A DNA stretch of 64,000 bases from PALSA-270 sp963770245 (lineage in GTDB: Bacteria; Acidobacteriota; Terriglobia; Terriglobales; Acidobacteriaceae). Below are positions 7,619 to 16,389 of the stretch, one piece after another. The notes below the pieces were generated by a model. The model saw nothing but the letters and a program-made list of their open reading frames with translations. It did no database searches and was not told the DNA's origin. The stretch covers positions 310,001 through 374,000 of the forward strand of contig CAVYOX010000014.1 in the NCBI GenBank assembly GCA_963770245.1. Reading direction: 5' to 3'. Position 1 is the first letter of the stretch. Each line of letters opens with the position of its first letter. Both the position numbers and the translations under genes were made by a program.

Positions 7619-10066
7619 CTACTGATGGGCCGCCGGTCCCTCGACGGGAGGCGTTGCGATGGGCGCGATGGGTTGCGCCGGTTCTTCGCTCATCTGGGGC
7701 AGCGGTTGCTCGAGCGCGAAGGCCAGCACCTGATCCATGGTCTCGACAAAATGCAGTTTCATGGCGTTGCGCAAGTTCTCCGGCACTTCCGCCAGATCCT
7801 TGTCGTTGTCTTTCGGCAGGATGACCTCAAAAATCCCGGCTCGGTGGGCGGCCAGGAGCTTCTCCTTCAGCCCTCCGATGGGAAGCACTTTGCCGCGCAG
7901 CGTGATCTCACCCGTCATGGCCAGGTCGCGCCGTACCGGAATTTTGCTCAATGCGCTGGCGATCGCCGTGGCAATGGTGATCCCAGCCGATGGCCCATCC
8001 TTCGGAATCGCGCCTTCCGGCACGTGCACGTGAATATCGAGGCTGCGATAAAAATCGCGGCTTAAGCCAAGGCGTTGCGCGCGGGAGCGCACATAGGACA
8101 GGGCCGCCTGCCCGGACTCCTGCATCACATCGCCGAGCTGGCCAGTCAAAATCAGCTTGCCCTTGCCATCTACCACCGTGGCTTCTGTGCTCAGGATGGA
8201 ACCGCCGACTTCGGTCCAGGCCAGGCCGGTGACCAGTCCAATCTCGCTCTTTTCATGCGCCAGCGTGTCGCGGAACTTGATCACGCCTAGGAAATCATTG
8301 ACGTTTTCTCCGGTGATGGCCGCATTGAACTTCTCGCCTTCCTTCACCACCTTGCGCGCGACCTTGCGGCAGATGTTACCGATTTCACGCTCCAGGTTGC
8401 GCACCCCGGCTTCCCGGGTGTAGGAGCGGATCAGCCCCGTAATGGCGGCATCGCTAAATTCGATGTTCTTGTCCGTCAGTCCCGCCTGCGCCATTTGTTT
8501 CTTTACCAGGAACTGCTTGGCAATCTCGACCTTCTCGACTTCGGTGTAGCCGTGCAGCCGCAGCACTTCCATGCGGTCCTGCAAGGCCGGCGGAATGGTG
8601 TGGATTACGTTCGCCGTGGCAATGAAGAAAACGTGCGACAGGTCGTATTCGACATCGAGGTAGTGATCCACGAACATGAAATTCTGCTCGGGATCGAGTA
8701 CTTCGAGCAACGCCGCCGACGGATCGCCGCGGAAATCCATGGACATCTTATCGACTTCATCCAGCATGAAGACCGGATTCTTGGTTCCCGCCTTCTTCAT
8801 CATCTGGATGATCTGTCCGGGCAGAGCGCCAATGTAGGTCCGGCGATGGCCGCGGATTTCAGCTTCATCGCGGACCCCACCGAGAGACATACGGACGAAC
8901 TTGCGGCCGGTGGCTTTGGCGATCGACATGCCCAGCGAAGTCTTGCCCACGCCCGGGGGTCCGACGAAGCACAGAATCGACCCTTTGGGATTTTTGACCA
9001 GTTGCCGGACCGCCAGAAATTCAAGGATGCGCTCCTTGATCTTCTCGAGGCCGTAATGATCTTCGTTGAGGACCTTTTCAGCCCGGCTGATGTTGCGGAT
9101 TTCCTTCGACCGCTTTTTCCACGGCACGGCCAGCAGCCAATCGAGATAATTACGCGACACCGTGGACTCCGCCGACATGGGCGGCATGGCCTCGAGCTTT
9201 TTTAGCTCCTGAACCGCCTTGTCCCGGACTTCTTTAGGCATCCCGGCGGCTTCGATCTTCTTTTTCAGCTCGTCGAACTCGCTTTTTTCGCCCCGGCCCA
9301 ATTCCTTCTGGATGGCCTTGATCTTCTCATTGAGGTAGTACTCTTTTTGCGCCCGCTCCATCTGCCGTTTAACCCGCGACTGGATGGTGCGATCCATGTT
9401 CAGCTTTTCGATTTCGATGTCGAGCACGTCGCCAATGCGGCTCAAGCGCTCGACCGGATCGAAAATCTCCAGCAGTTCCTGTTTCTCTTCGATGGAGAGT
9501 TGCAGGTTGGCTGCAATGGTATCGGTCAGCTTGGCCGGATCTTCCATGCGCACGGCGGCGATCATGGTCTCGTAGTTCAGCGACTGGCAGAGCTTTACGT
9601 ATTGTTCGAACAGGCCGGTCACCCGCTGCATCCCGGTTTCGATCTGCGGGTTGGTTTCAGTGGCATAGCGGGCCACCCGCAGCGAGACCTGCATATAGCC
9701 CTCGGACTCGGTGACCTGTAGAATCTTGCCCCGCTCAATGCCCTCCACCAGAACTTTGATATTGCCGTCAGGCAGTTTGAGGCTCTGCACGATGTTGACG
9801 ATGGTGCCCACCTGATAGATTTCGTTGGGTTTCGGTTCGTCCACACTGGCATCGTGCTGGGTGGCCAGGAAAATCTTCTTATCGCCCGCCAGCGCCTCTT
9901 CTAGCGCATGGACGCTCGATTCCCGCCCCACCACGAACGGGGTCATCATGTAGGGAAAGATGACCACATCCCGGATGGGCATCATGGGGAGTTTCTTGGT
10001 CTCGAATTTTTCCTTGGCTGGGGTCAATTTGGGTTCCTGACTCGGCGGTCCGTCTGGGTTTGCCAC
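7619..10066 (-). CDS. lon: ATP-dependent protease Lon
   Basis: An 815-residue AAA+ Ser-Lys protease that degrades damaged and regulatory proteins in the cytoplasm. The order is an N-terminal substrate-binding LON domain (about 25-235), a coiled coil (KRQMERAQKEYYLNEKIKAI), Walker A GPPGVGKTS with Lys375, Walker B MLDEVDKM, and the protease domain with catalytic Ser693 in PKDGPSAG and Lys736 in KEKLLAAHRAG. A Pro/Ala-rich 25-residue tail ends the protein. The start is GTG at 10066, overlapping the clpX stop by one base (TAGTG), so lon is probably translationally coupled to clpX. A terminator follows. Confidence 0.98.
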   Translation of the reverse strand: MANPDGPPSQEPKLTPAKEKFETKKLPMMPIRDVVIFPYMMTPFVVGRESSVHALEEALAGDKKIFLATQHDASVDEPKPNEIYQVGTIVNIVQSLKLPDGNIKVLVEGIERGKILQVTESEGYMQVSLRVARYATETNPQIETGMQRVTGLFEQYVKLCQSLNYETMIAAVRMEDPAKLTDTIAANLQLSIEEKQELLEIFDPVERLSRIGDVLDIEIEKLNMDRTIQSRVKRQMERAQKEYYLNEKIKAIQKELGRGEKSEFDELKKKIEAAGMPKEVRDKAVQELKKLEAMPPMSAESTVSRNYLDWLLAVPWKKRSKEIRNISRAEKVLNEDHYGLEKIKERILEFLAVRQLVKNPKGSILCFVGPPGVGKTSLGMSIAKATGRKFVRMSLGGVRDEAEIRGHRRTYIGALPGQIIQMMKKAGTKNPVFMLDEVDKMSMDFRGDPSAALLEVLDPEQNFMFVDHYLDVEYDLSHVFFIATANVIHTIPPALQDRMEVLRLHGYTEVEKVEIAKQFLVKKQMAQAGLTDKNIEFSDAAITGLIRSYTREAGVRNLEREIGNICRKVARKVVKEGEKFNAAITGENVNDFLGVIKFRDTLAHEKSEIGLVTGLAWTEVGGSILSTEATVVDGKGKLILTGQLGDVMQESGQAALSYVRSRAQRLGLSRDFYRSLDIHVHVPEGAIPKDGPSAGITIATAIASALSKIPVRRDLAMTGEITLRGKVLPIGGLKEKLLAAHRAGIFEVILPKDNDKDLAEVPENLRNAMKLHFVETMDQVLAFALEQPLPQMSEEPAQPIAPIATPPVEGPAAHQ

Positions 10067-11343
10067 TAACCCGCCTTCTCCATCATAGCGAGGGAGGCGT
10101 CGCGTTTTTCTACCATTTCTCGCGTCACCTCGAACTCCTTTACTTTCTTCTGGCTGGGCAGATGATACATCAGGTCGAGCATCAATTCTTCGAGGATCAT
10201 GCGCAACCCGCGGGCGCCGACTTTGCGGGCCATGGCCTGGCGGGCGATCGCCTTCAAAGCCTCGTCGCTGAACTTCAGCCGGACGTTCTCGAATTCAAAC
10301 AGACGCTGGTACTGCTTGACAATGGCATTTTTCGGGCGGGTCAGGATTTCAATCAGCGCAAACTCATCCAGATCTTCGAGTACACCCACCACCGGCAGTC
10401 GGCCGACGAATTCCGGAATCAGCCCGAACCGGATCAGATCCTCAGGCTGCACATCGCTGAGCAGCTCGAAACTGCGCTTGCGGTTGGTGGAAGATTCTTC
10501 CTTTTCGCCCTCTTCGCCAGCCCGAAAGCCGAGTGACTTCTTGCCGACGCGCCGCCCGATGATCTTTTCCAGGCCGACAAAGGCGCCGCCGCAGATAAAA
10601 AGAATGTTCGTTGTATCGACCGGGGTGAATTCCTGATGCGGATGCTTGCGTCCCCCCTGTGGCGGCACATTCGCGATGGTCCCTTCGAGGATCTTCAGCA
10701 ACGCCTGTTGCACGCCTTCCCCAGAAACGTCACGGGTAATGGAGGGATTCTCGTCCTTGCGCCCGATCTTGTCCACTTCGTCGATATAGATGATTCCCGT
10801 TTGCGCCCGCCCTACGTCCCCGTCGGCGGCCTGCAACAGCTTCAGAATAATATTTTCGACATCCTCGCCCACGTACCCGGCTTCGGTCAGCGTGGTTGCA
10901 TCTACAATGGCGAAAGGCACATCCAGCATGCGGGCTAAGGTCTGCGCCAAAAGAGTCTTGCCCGTTCCCGTGGGCCCGATGAGCATGATGTTGGACTTGG
11001 TCAGTTCCACGCCGTCACCGGTGCGCTGCCGGTTCATGTAGATCCGTTTGTAATGGTTGTAAACCGCTACCGCCAGCTTCTTCTTGGTCTGCTCCTGCCC
11101 AATCACGTACTCATCGAGAAAGACCTTGACCTCTTGCGGCTTAGGCAGTTGGTTGGGATGGGTCGTGGGGGGCGTGGTGGCGCGGTCGTCCTCGAGGATG
11201 GAGTTGCAGACTGCGACACACTCATCGCAGATGTAAGCCCTGGGATAATCGCTGGGAGAGGAAATCAGCTTGGCCACCGCGTCTTGCGACTTGTGGCAGA
11301 AGGAACAGCGCAACATCTCCTCAGTGCCGGTCCTGTTTTTCAC
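10066..11343 (-). CDS. clpX: ATP-dependent Clp protease, unfoldase subunit ClpX
   Basis: 425 residues. The N-terminal zinc-binding domain has Cys13, Cys16, Cys39 and Cys42. Walker A is GPTGTGKT (123-130), Walker B is IIYIDEVDKI, and the ClpP-docking IGF-type loop region lies around 265-290 (SLGFRAGEEGEK). ClpX hexamers unfold tagged substrates and feed them to ClpP, encoded 117 bp upstream. A charged insertion (EEGEKEESSTNRKR) follows the pore region. The stop overlaps the lon start. Confidence 0.98.
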   Translation of the reverse strand: MKNRTGTEEMLRCSFCHKSQDAVAKLISSPSDYPRAYICDECVAVCNSILEDDRATTPPTTHPNQLPKPQEVKVFLDEYVIGQEQTKKKLAVAVYNHYKRIYMNRQRTGDGVELTKSNIMLIGPTGTGKTLLAQTLARMLDVPFAIVDATTLTEAGYVGEDVENIILKLLQAADGDVGRAQTGIIYIDEVDKIGRKDENPSITRDVSGEGVQQALLKILEGTIANVPPQGGRKHPHQEFTPVDTTNILFICGGAFVGLEKIIGRRVGKKSLGFRAGEEGEKEESSTNRKRSFELLSDVQPEDLIRFGLIPEFVGRLPVVGVLEDLDEFALIEILTRPKNAIVKQYQRLFEFENVRLKFSDEALKAIARQAMARKVGARGLRMILEELMLDLMYHLPSQKKVKEFEVTREMVEKRDASLAMMEKAG

Positions 11344-11460
11344 TCCGCGTAACTCCTTTTTTCAGCCCGGTCCCTCCGCCCCTTGGCGTTTCTTGCCCGG
11401 TCAGCCTTGAGAGATCGCTCCCCGCCCCGGCCTGTCGCAAAGCCGCTGACGGAATTTCGA

Positions 11461-12087
11461 TCATACCTTCTCTCTGGTCTTATAGATGATATCGTCTATG
11501 ATTCCATATTCCTTCGCCTGCTGCGCGTTCATAATGAAGTCGCGCTCCACATCTTTCTCCACCTTTTCCAACTTTTGGCCGCTGTGCTTCGCCAGCAACT
11601 GGTTTGTAATCTCACGCATACGCAGGATTTCGCGAGCATGAATGTCAATGTCGGTGGCCTGTCCGGAGAGGCCGCCCATCGAGGGCTGGTGGATTAGAAT
11701 TCGCGAATTTGGCAGGGCCAGTCGCTTTTTCGGCTCTCCCGCCGCCAGCAGCAGCGCTGCCATGCTGGCCGCCTGTCCGATGCAGATGGTGGTGACATCA
11801 TTCTTTACATACTGCATGGTGTCGTAAATCGCCATACCCGCGGTGATCGATCCGCCCGGAGAATTGACGTACAGCTGGATGTCTTTTTCCGGATCCTCCT
11901 GCGCCAGGAACAACATCTGCGCAATCACCAGATTGGCGATATTGTCGTCAATCGGTGTGCCGATAAAAATAATGTTGTCCCGCAGCAGCCGGGAATAGAT
12001 GTCATAGGCGCGTTCACCCCGCCCGGTCTGTTCAATGACCATGGGCACCAGCATCATTTGTGCGTCTTTCACATTCACCTGCCACAC
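11461..12087 (-). CDS. clpP: ATP-dependent Clp protease, proteolytic subunit ClpP
   Basis: A 208-residue serine protease. Counting from the GTG at 12087, catalytic Ser108 is in GQAASMAA, His133 in LIHQPSMGG, and the Asp is in the KDVERD stretch. Alternative starts are GTG 12078, which has GGAG eight bases upstream, or ATG 12057 (MMLVPMVIEQ), closest to family N-termini. It forms the barrel that works with ClpX next door; the order tig-clpP-clpX-lon is the common one in bacteria. Confidence 0.97.
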   Translation of the reverse strand: MWQVNVKDAQMMLVPMVIEQTGRGERAYDIYSRLLRDNIIFIGTPIDDNIANLVIAQMLFLAQEDPEKDIQLYVNSPGGSITAGMAIYDTMQYVKNDVTTICIGQAASMAALLLAAGEPKKRLALPNSRILIHQPSMGGLSGQATDIDIHAREILRMREITNQLLAKHSGQKLEKVEKDVERDFIMNAQQAKEYGIIDDIIYKTREKV

Positions 12088-12136
12088 TCCATTACTTGGA
12101 CAACTTTATAGCTTTAGGGAGGGTTCGAAGCTCGCC

Positions 12137-13411
12137 TTACGCGGACTGGCGATACAGAAATTCGAGGGTCTTCTCAGCGCGGATTCTAGCCCGGATTCTA
12201 TCGAGCGCTCCATCCCGTGTCAAACGCGACCGGATTGCTTCCGGCGTCTGTTTGGACTGGGTGGCGAGCGCTTCGATTTCCCGGTTGATCTCCTCATCGC
12301 TGACCTCGATTTTCTCCTCCTCGGCTACTCTCTCGAGCAGCACCGAAGCCTTTACTTCTTCGACTGCCCGCTCCCGCTGCCCCACCCGCAAGCGCTGCAT
12401 ATCCATCTTCTTCAACTCTTCCGGACGCATACCCTGCGCCGCCAGCGCGCGCAAACCGCGCTCCAGTTGCAGATCAATTTGGCGCTCCACGAGCGCGTCC
12501 GGTACATCGAAATCATTGCGCTTCACCAGTTCGGCTACCAGTTTGTCCTTGGCTTCGCGCTCGCTCTCTTGCTTGCGCTCGGATTCCATGCCCTGGCGAA
12601 TGCGCTGGCGCACTTCCGCAAGACTGGTGAATTCTCCCAGTTCTTTGGCAAAATCGTCACTCAGCTCGGGAAGGTTCTTCTGCTTGATGGATTGCACCTT
12701 GACGGTGTAGGTGAACGTCTTGCCCGCCAGTCGTTTGTCAGCGGAGTCCGCGGGATAGCAGACCTCGAAGCTGCGCTCATCCCCGGCGGAGGTGCCACGC
12801 AGATTCTCCGTGAACTCCGGCATCGTGTTCTTGCCCGCGATTTCCACTAGGATTTCATCCATGTGGACCGGTTTGCTGTCGTCGTCCTTCTCGGTCGGTC
12901 GTCCGTCGAGTGAAACTTGGGCGAAATCCCCGTCCGCCAGCGCCCGGCCCTCGATCGCGGTGAAGGTGGCGTGCTGTTCCCGCACCCCCTGGAGCGACTG
13001 CTCCACTTCTTCGTCGGTTACTACGATGGTCGGCTTTTCCGCCCGCAACTCCTTGTAGCTCTCGACCTTGATCTCCGGCATGACTTCAAAGCTAGCTTTG
13101 AAGCGCAGAGGCTCGCCTTCGTGCACGTGCAGATCGGTGACCCGCGGCTGCGAAACTGGCATGAGTCCGAGCTTGCCGGTCTCCTGCCGGAAATACTTGG
13201 GCACGAGCGCATCCACCACGTCATTATTGATGTCCTGCGAGAAGCGTTGCCGAATAATGGAGGCCGGAATGTGCCCGCGCCGGAAGCCCGGCAGACGTGC
13301 CAATTTCTGATATTTCTGGATCAGGGTCGCGGTTTCCCGGGCCACTTCCTCGGCCGGGATCTCAACCTGAATTTCCCGCTTCGTGGCGGCTGTCGTTTCG
13401 CTAGGGCTCAC
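12137..13411 (-). CDS. tig: Trigger factor, ribosome-associated chaperone and peptidyl-prolyl isomerase
   Basis: A trigger factor with a ribosome-docking loop PGFRRGHIP (the family has GFRxGKxP), a FKBP-type isomerase domain (ADGDFAQVSLDGRPTEKDD and following) and a helical C-terminal chaperone domain with KRNDFDVPDALVERQIDLQL. The reading frame extends upstream to TTG 13456, but the first 15 residues are unlike the family. GTG 13411, giving SPSETTAATKREIQ and 424 residues, fits better, though neither start has a clear RBS. First gene of the tig-clpP-clpX-lon set. Confidence 0.95.
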   Translation of the reverse strand: MSPSETTAATKREIQVEIPAEEVARETATLIQKYQKLARLPGFRRGHIPASIIRQRFSQDINNDVVDALVPKYFRQETGKLGLMPVSQPRVTDLHVHEGEPLRFKASFEVMPEIKVESYKELRAEKPTIVVTDEEVEQSLQGVREQHATFTAIEGRALADGDFAQVSLDGRPTEKDDDSKPVHMDEILVEIAGKNTMPEFTENLRGTSAGDERSFEVCYPADSADKRLAGKTFTYTVKVQSIKQKNLPELSDDFAKELGEFTSLAEVRQRIRQGMESERKQESEREAKDKLVAELVKRNDFDVPDALVERQIDLQLERGLRALAAQGMRPEELKKMDMQRLRVGQRERAVEEVKASVLLERVAEEEKIEVSDEEINREIEALATQSKQTPEAIRSRLTRDGALDRIRARIRAEKTLEFLYRQSA

Positions 13412-13489
13412 GTTCTGAGTGTAAGGACAGAAGGGGAGCAGCGTCAAACGCCGCAAGGTACGTTAGTCACTCTTGGCCATTACCCACTG

Positions 13490-13502
13490 GCCGTGGGTGA
13501 TT
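13490..13502 (-). repeat. Copy of the dispersed 13-bp unit AATCACCCACGGC
   Basis: The exact 13-mer is on the minus strand in the tig-udg intergenic region, inside a palindromic stretch of short TGGCCATT repeats. The same 13-mer occurs at 46403 and 51417 on the plus strand. The surrounding repeats lie between two genes and have no coding look. Confidence 0.5.
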
Positions 13503-13568
13503 GGCCATTGGCCCTCGGTGCCCCATAATGGGAAGAGGAGAGCTACGATCCGAAAACCGACGGCCGAC

Positions 13569-14291
13569 ATGACCCTCATGCCGGCGACCGACGACGAACG
13601 ACCCCTCCCCGGCTGGCTCACTCGGCTCAACCGAGAAGTAGTCCAGTGCACGCTCTGTCCGCGACTGGTGGCGTATCGTGAGCAAGTCGCCCGCGAGAAA
13701 CGTCGCGCTTACCGCGACTGGGACTACTGGGGCAAGCCGGTCCCCGGTTTCGGCGACCCGGATGCTCGCATCCTGGTCCTCGGACTTGCACCCGGCGCCC
13801 ATGGTTCCAACCGTACCGGCCGTCCCTTTACCGGCGACGCTTCGGGCACCTTCATGTATCCCGTGCTCCACGAAACTGGCTTCTCCAGCCAGCCCAGCGC
13901 CTCACGCCGTGATGACGGCCTGACACTGAAAGACCTCTACATCACCGCCGCGGCTCGCTGTGCTCCTCCGGACAACAAGCCCCTGCCGCAGGAGCTGGCC
14001 AACTGCGCCCCTTATCTGGAGCGCGAGTTCGATGGTCTCCAGAGAGTGAAAGTGGTGATTGCGCTAGGCAGAATTGCCTTCGATGCCTACCTGAATTTCC
14101 TAAAGCACCGTGGCCTGCTCAAGACCCGTAAGGACTATCGATTCCAGCACGGGGCGAGGTACGAAATGCCGGATGGCCGGATGCTGCTCGCCTCCTACCA
14201 CCCCTCCAACCAGAACACTCAAACCGGGAAACTGACCCGGCCCATGTTTGTCGCTATTTTTAAAGAAGCGGCCCGCCTGGCCGATAGATAA
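13569..14291 (+). CDS. Family 5 uracil-DNA glycosylase (UdgB-like)
   Basis: A 240-residue iron-sulfur uracil-DNA glycosylase that starts repair of deaminated bases. The active-site motif is LGLAPGAHGSNRTGRPFTGD; family 5 has Ala-Pro-Gly in place of the usual catalytic acid. The second motif is LASYHPSNQNTQTG near the C-terminus. Cys pairs suited to a 4Fe-4S cluster are at VQCTLCPRL and RCAPPDNK...NCAPYLE. The start MTLMPATDDE (13569) or MPATDDE (13578) is chosen because the 32 in-frame codons upstream run through the repeat DNA (IGHWPS-like). Divergent from tig. Confidence 0.9.
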   Translation: MTLMPATDDERPLPGWLTRLNREVVQCTLCPRLVAYREQVAREKRRAYRDWDYWGKPVPGFGDPDARILVLGLAPGAHGSNRTGRPFTGDASGTFMYPVLHETGFSSQPSASRRDDGLTLKDLYITAAARCAPPDNKPLPQELANCAPYLEREFDGLQRVKVVIALGRIAFDAYLNFLKHRGLLKTRKDYRFQHGARYEMPDGRMLLASYHPSNQNTQTGKLTRPMFVAIFKEAARLADR

Positions 14292-14397
14292 CGACAAGCG
14301 GCGCAGCGGCCCGAAATCGTCCACCCACCCCATGCACGGGGCTACACAACAGTTAGGGCACGAAGCCGGGGCGGCGCCGCCTTCTCATTTTGTTCAT

Positions 14398-14982
14398 TCA
14401 CTGCAGTTTGGTCACGGTGAGCTCTAGCTGATACTCCCGCTTGGAATCGGGTTCATCGACACTCCCGATGATCATTGGCTTGTTCAGAATAAGCGCCGTG
14501 CTCGCGCCAATTCGCATTTGACGCAACAGGGGATGCCCCGTTCGCGTCGCGTCATCGGGAGAGGCAAAGTTGCTGATATCCGCGTTTACGTCCACGATCA
14601 CAGGCGTTATCCAATGGAGAATTCGTGCCCGGATCGTGGTCCCGATGTCCAGATATTCAAACTTCCCGTTTTCCGATTGGATGGGTACTCGGGTGCCGAT
14701 CTTAAGGTCCTGGCCGCCACTTTCACTCTCAGCGTCGGTTAGGTTCATCGAATAACGCCGGGTGTTCAGCTTCTTCCCGTCCTCCAGTTCGTTCAGCGAG
14801 AAATCGAGGTGATACGCCGTAGCCTGCCTTTGCGAAGGAGAGGTCTTCGCGGCGCCATTCGTGTCCTGCTTGGGCGTGGGCTGCTCCTTGGGGCTTGCGG
14901 CCTCGTCTTGTGCGCGCGTCAGCGGAACGAGGCACAGGACCGTCCCCATGAGTACTGCTAATAGTGCTGCTCTGCTGTGCAT
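14398..14982 (-). CDS. Small secreted protein resembling a secretin beta-segment
   Basis: 194 residues with a Sec signal peptide (1-24, LTRAQD cleavage region), then a low-complexity Lys/Pro/Thr spacer, then a C-terminal domain of about 130 residues. This contains DLKIGTRVPIQ and FEYLDIGTTIRARI, which match in order and spacing LKIGERVPIATG and FQYLDVGVNIDITP of the secretin at 32374-34662. No secretin multimer region is complete, so this is a short periplasmic or outer-membrane relative. It is third in an operon after an ECF sigma factor and its probable anti-sigma factor. An AAGGAGA ribosome-binding site sets the start. Function unknown; a cell-envelope stress output is inferred from the operon. 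Confidence 0.7.
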   Translation of the reverse strand: MHSRAALLAVLMGTVLCLVPLTRAQDEAASPKEQPTPKQDTNGAAKTSPSQRQATAYHLDFSLNELEDGKKLNTRRYSMNLTDAESESGGQDLKIGTRVPIQSENGKFEYLDIGTTIRARILHWITPVIVDVNADISNFASPDDATRTGHPLLRQMRIGASTALILNKPMIIGSVDEPDSKREYQLELTVTKLQ

Positions 14983-15006
14983 GGCAAACGTCTCCTTAGT
15001 CGGTCT

Positions 15007-15609
15007 CTATGGTTCCAAGTTCTGAGAGGGTGCAGGCGAATTGATCAGATGCTCGAATTCGAGCGATTCCTTCTGCAGCATTTCTGTTTGGGCTTTCGCC
15101 ACCAGTTTCGCTTCCTGGGTCTCCTCCTGAACGTAGCGGGCCAGCATTTCTTCCTGCTCGCTCAGGGGCCGCGGGGAAGGGAATTGCTCGAGCCGCGGTT
15201 GGTCACCGACCGCTGCGCTGGATCGCCGCGCCGCCCGTCGCGGGACCGAGGAAAGCAATGCCGAATCGGCCGGGCTCCGGGCCTCGGTCGTGGCGAGCGG
15301 TGCGGGGGCTTGTCTCGGGACCACCGGAGCCGATCGGTGCCGGGACGTTGTTTCCGGCAGAGCGCCCGGTCCGCGAGCCCAAAAAATCCCTCCGCTCACC
15401 ATCACCGCCAGCAGAACCCCCAGCCCTGGCGCCCAAATCCAGCGCCCGTCCGGCCCGGGTTCATGCTCCGCCCGCAGGTTGGCCCACACGCGGCCCTCGA
15501 GTCCCGGGCGGGGCTCAGCCTCACCATATTGCTTCAACGAAGCATCCAGCCAGCTGCCCGCCAGACGTTCCCGATCCCTATCGTCCTCATTATTATTCCT
15601 AGGCTCCAT
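15007..15609 (-). CDS. Probable membrane anti-sigma factor
   Basis: 200 residues: a charged N-terminal cytoplasmic part, one membrane helix at about 62-78 (APGLGVLLAVMVSGGIFW), and a periplasmic part ending in an acidic/Gln-rich helix. No zinc-finger His-Cys-Cys motif is visible, so the assignment rests on topology and on overlap with the sigma gene: its ATG lies inside the last codons of the sigma gene, with GGAGGGGAAAC as RBS. It would hold the sigma factor at the membrane until an envelope signal arrives. Confidence 0.65.
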   Translation of the reverse strand: MEPRNNNEDDRDRERLAGSWLDASLKQYGEAEPRPGLEGRVWANLRAEHEPGPDGRWIWAPGLGVLLAVMVSGGIFWARGPGALPETTSRHRSAPVVPRQAPAPLATTEARSPADSALLSSVPRRAARRSSAAVGDQPRLEQFPSPRPLSEQEEMLARYVQEETQEAKLVAKAQTEMLQKESLEFEHLINSPAPSQNLEP

Positions 15610-16186
15610 GTTTCCCCTCCAGCAGGACCGCGAGCTTCTCGCGCAGAATCCGCCGCGCTCGGAACAGTCGCGAACGCACCGCCGCTTCGTTGATGCCTAA
15701 GACGTCGGCAATATCTGCGGGCGACATTTCCTCGACAGTCGAAAGCGTCAAAGGATCGCGCAGCTTGCCCGGCAGTCCCGCAATGAGCTTCTCGAGAAAA
15801 CCGGTCATTTCCTCCCCCAGCACAATCTCCTCTGCCCCGGCCGCCAAGGAACGAATCTGTCGAACCACCTGGTCCAGGTCATCGAGCGAGACCTCAGCAA
15901 CTTTTCGGCGCCGCTCGATTGCGACCCGCCATGCGACCCGCGCCAGCCAGCACCGCGGGTCGCGTACTCCCGCCAACTTTCTGCGATAGCGCACCACCCG
16001 GACAAAAGCCTCCTGGGTGGCGTCTTCGGCATCGTGATGGTTGCGCAGCACCGAGTAGGCCACCCGGTATACCAGCCGGGCGTGCTCACGAACGGCAAGC
16101 TCGAGTTCGTCCTCGTCCGAGCGTGTCCGCGCCATGGCTTGGTCCACGAGCAACTGTCCGCTCGCCACTTGTTGGCCCTCAAACAT
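15599..16186 (-). CDS. ECF-type RNA polymerase sigma factor
   Basis: About 195 residues with sigma region 2 (LVYRVAYSVLRNHHDAEDA, TQEAFVRVVRYRRKL) and region 4 (VEEMSPADIADVLGINEAAV, RSRLFRARRILREKL). The frame is open upstream to 16435 but overlaps the end of murB, so I take ATG 16186 (MFEGQQVAS); ATG 16135 (MARTRSDED) is also possible. It overlaps the anti-sigma gene by 11 bp. Bases 16187-16389 upstream hold the presumed promoter; I cannot pick a convincing ECF consensus there. Confidence 0.9.
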   Translation of the reverse strand: MFEGQQVASGQLLVDQAMARTRSDEDELELAVREHARLVYRVAYSVLRNHHDAEDATQEAFVRVVRYRRKLAGVRDPRCWLARVAWRVAIERRRKVAEVSLDDLDQVVRQIRSLAAGAEEIVLGEEMTGFLEKLIAGLPGKLRDPLTLSTVEEMSPADIADVLGINEAAVRSRLFRARRILREKLAVLLEGKHGA

Positions 16187-16389
16187 AGAAGACCGCCATC
16201 GCGCTGGGTTTGTTCGAGAATCTTTTGGAAGCGGAACGGGTGGAGCGAGCGCCTTCGTCCCTGTGCCACCGTTGCAGCGATATTGGGGAGGCTTTGGAGC
16301 GTCGATACCTCGACAGGACTGCCGCGAAACGAACGCAAGCCGATAAACCCGACCATAAGGGATCGCGGGCCAGGTAGCCGCGCTCAACA

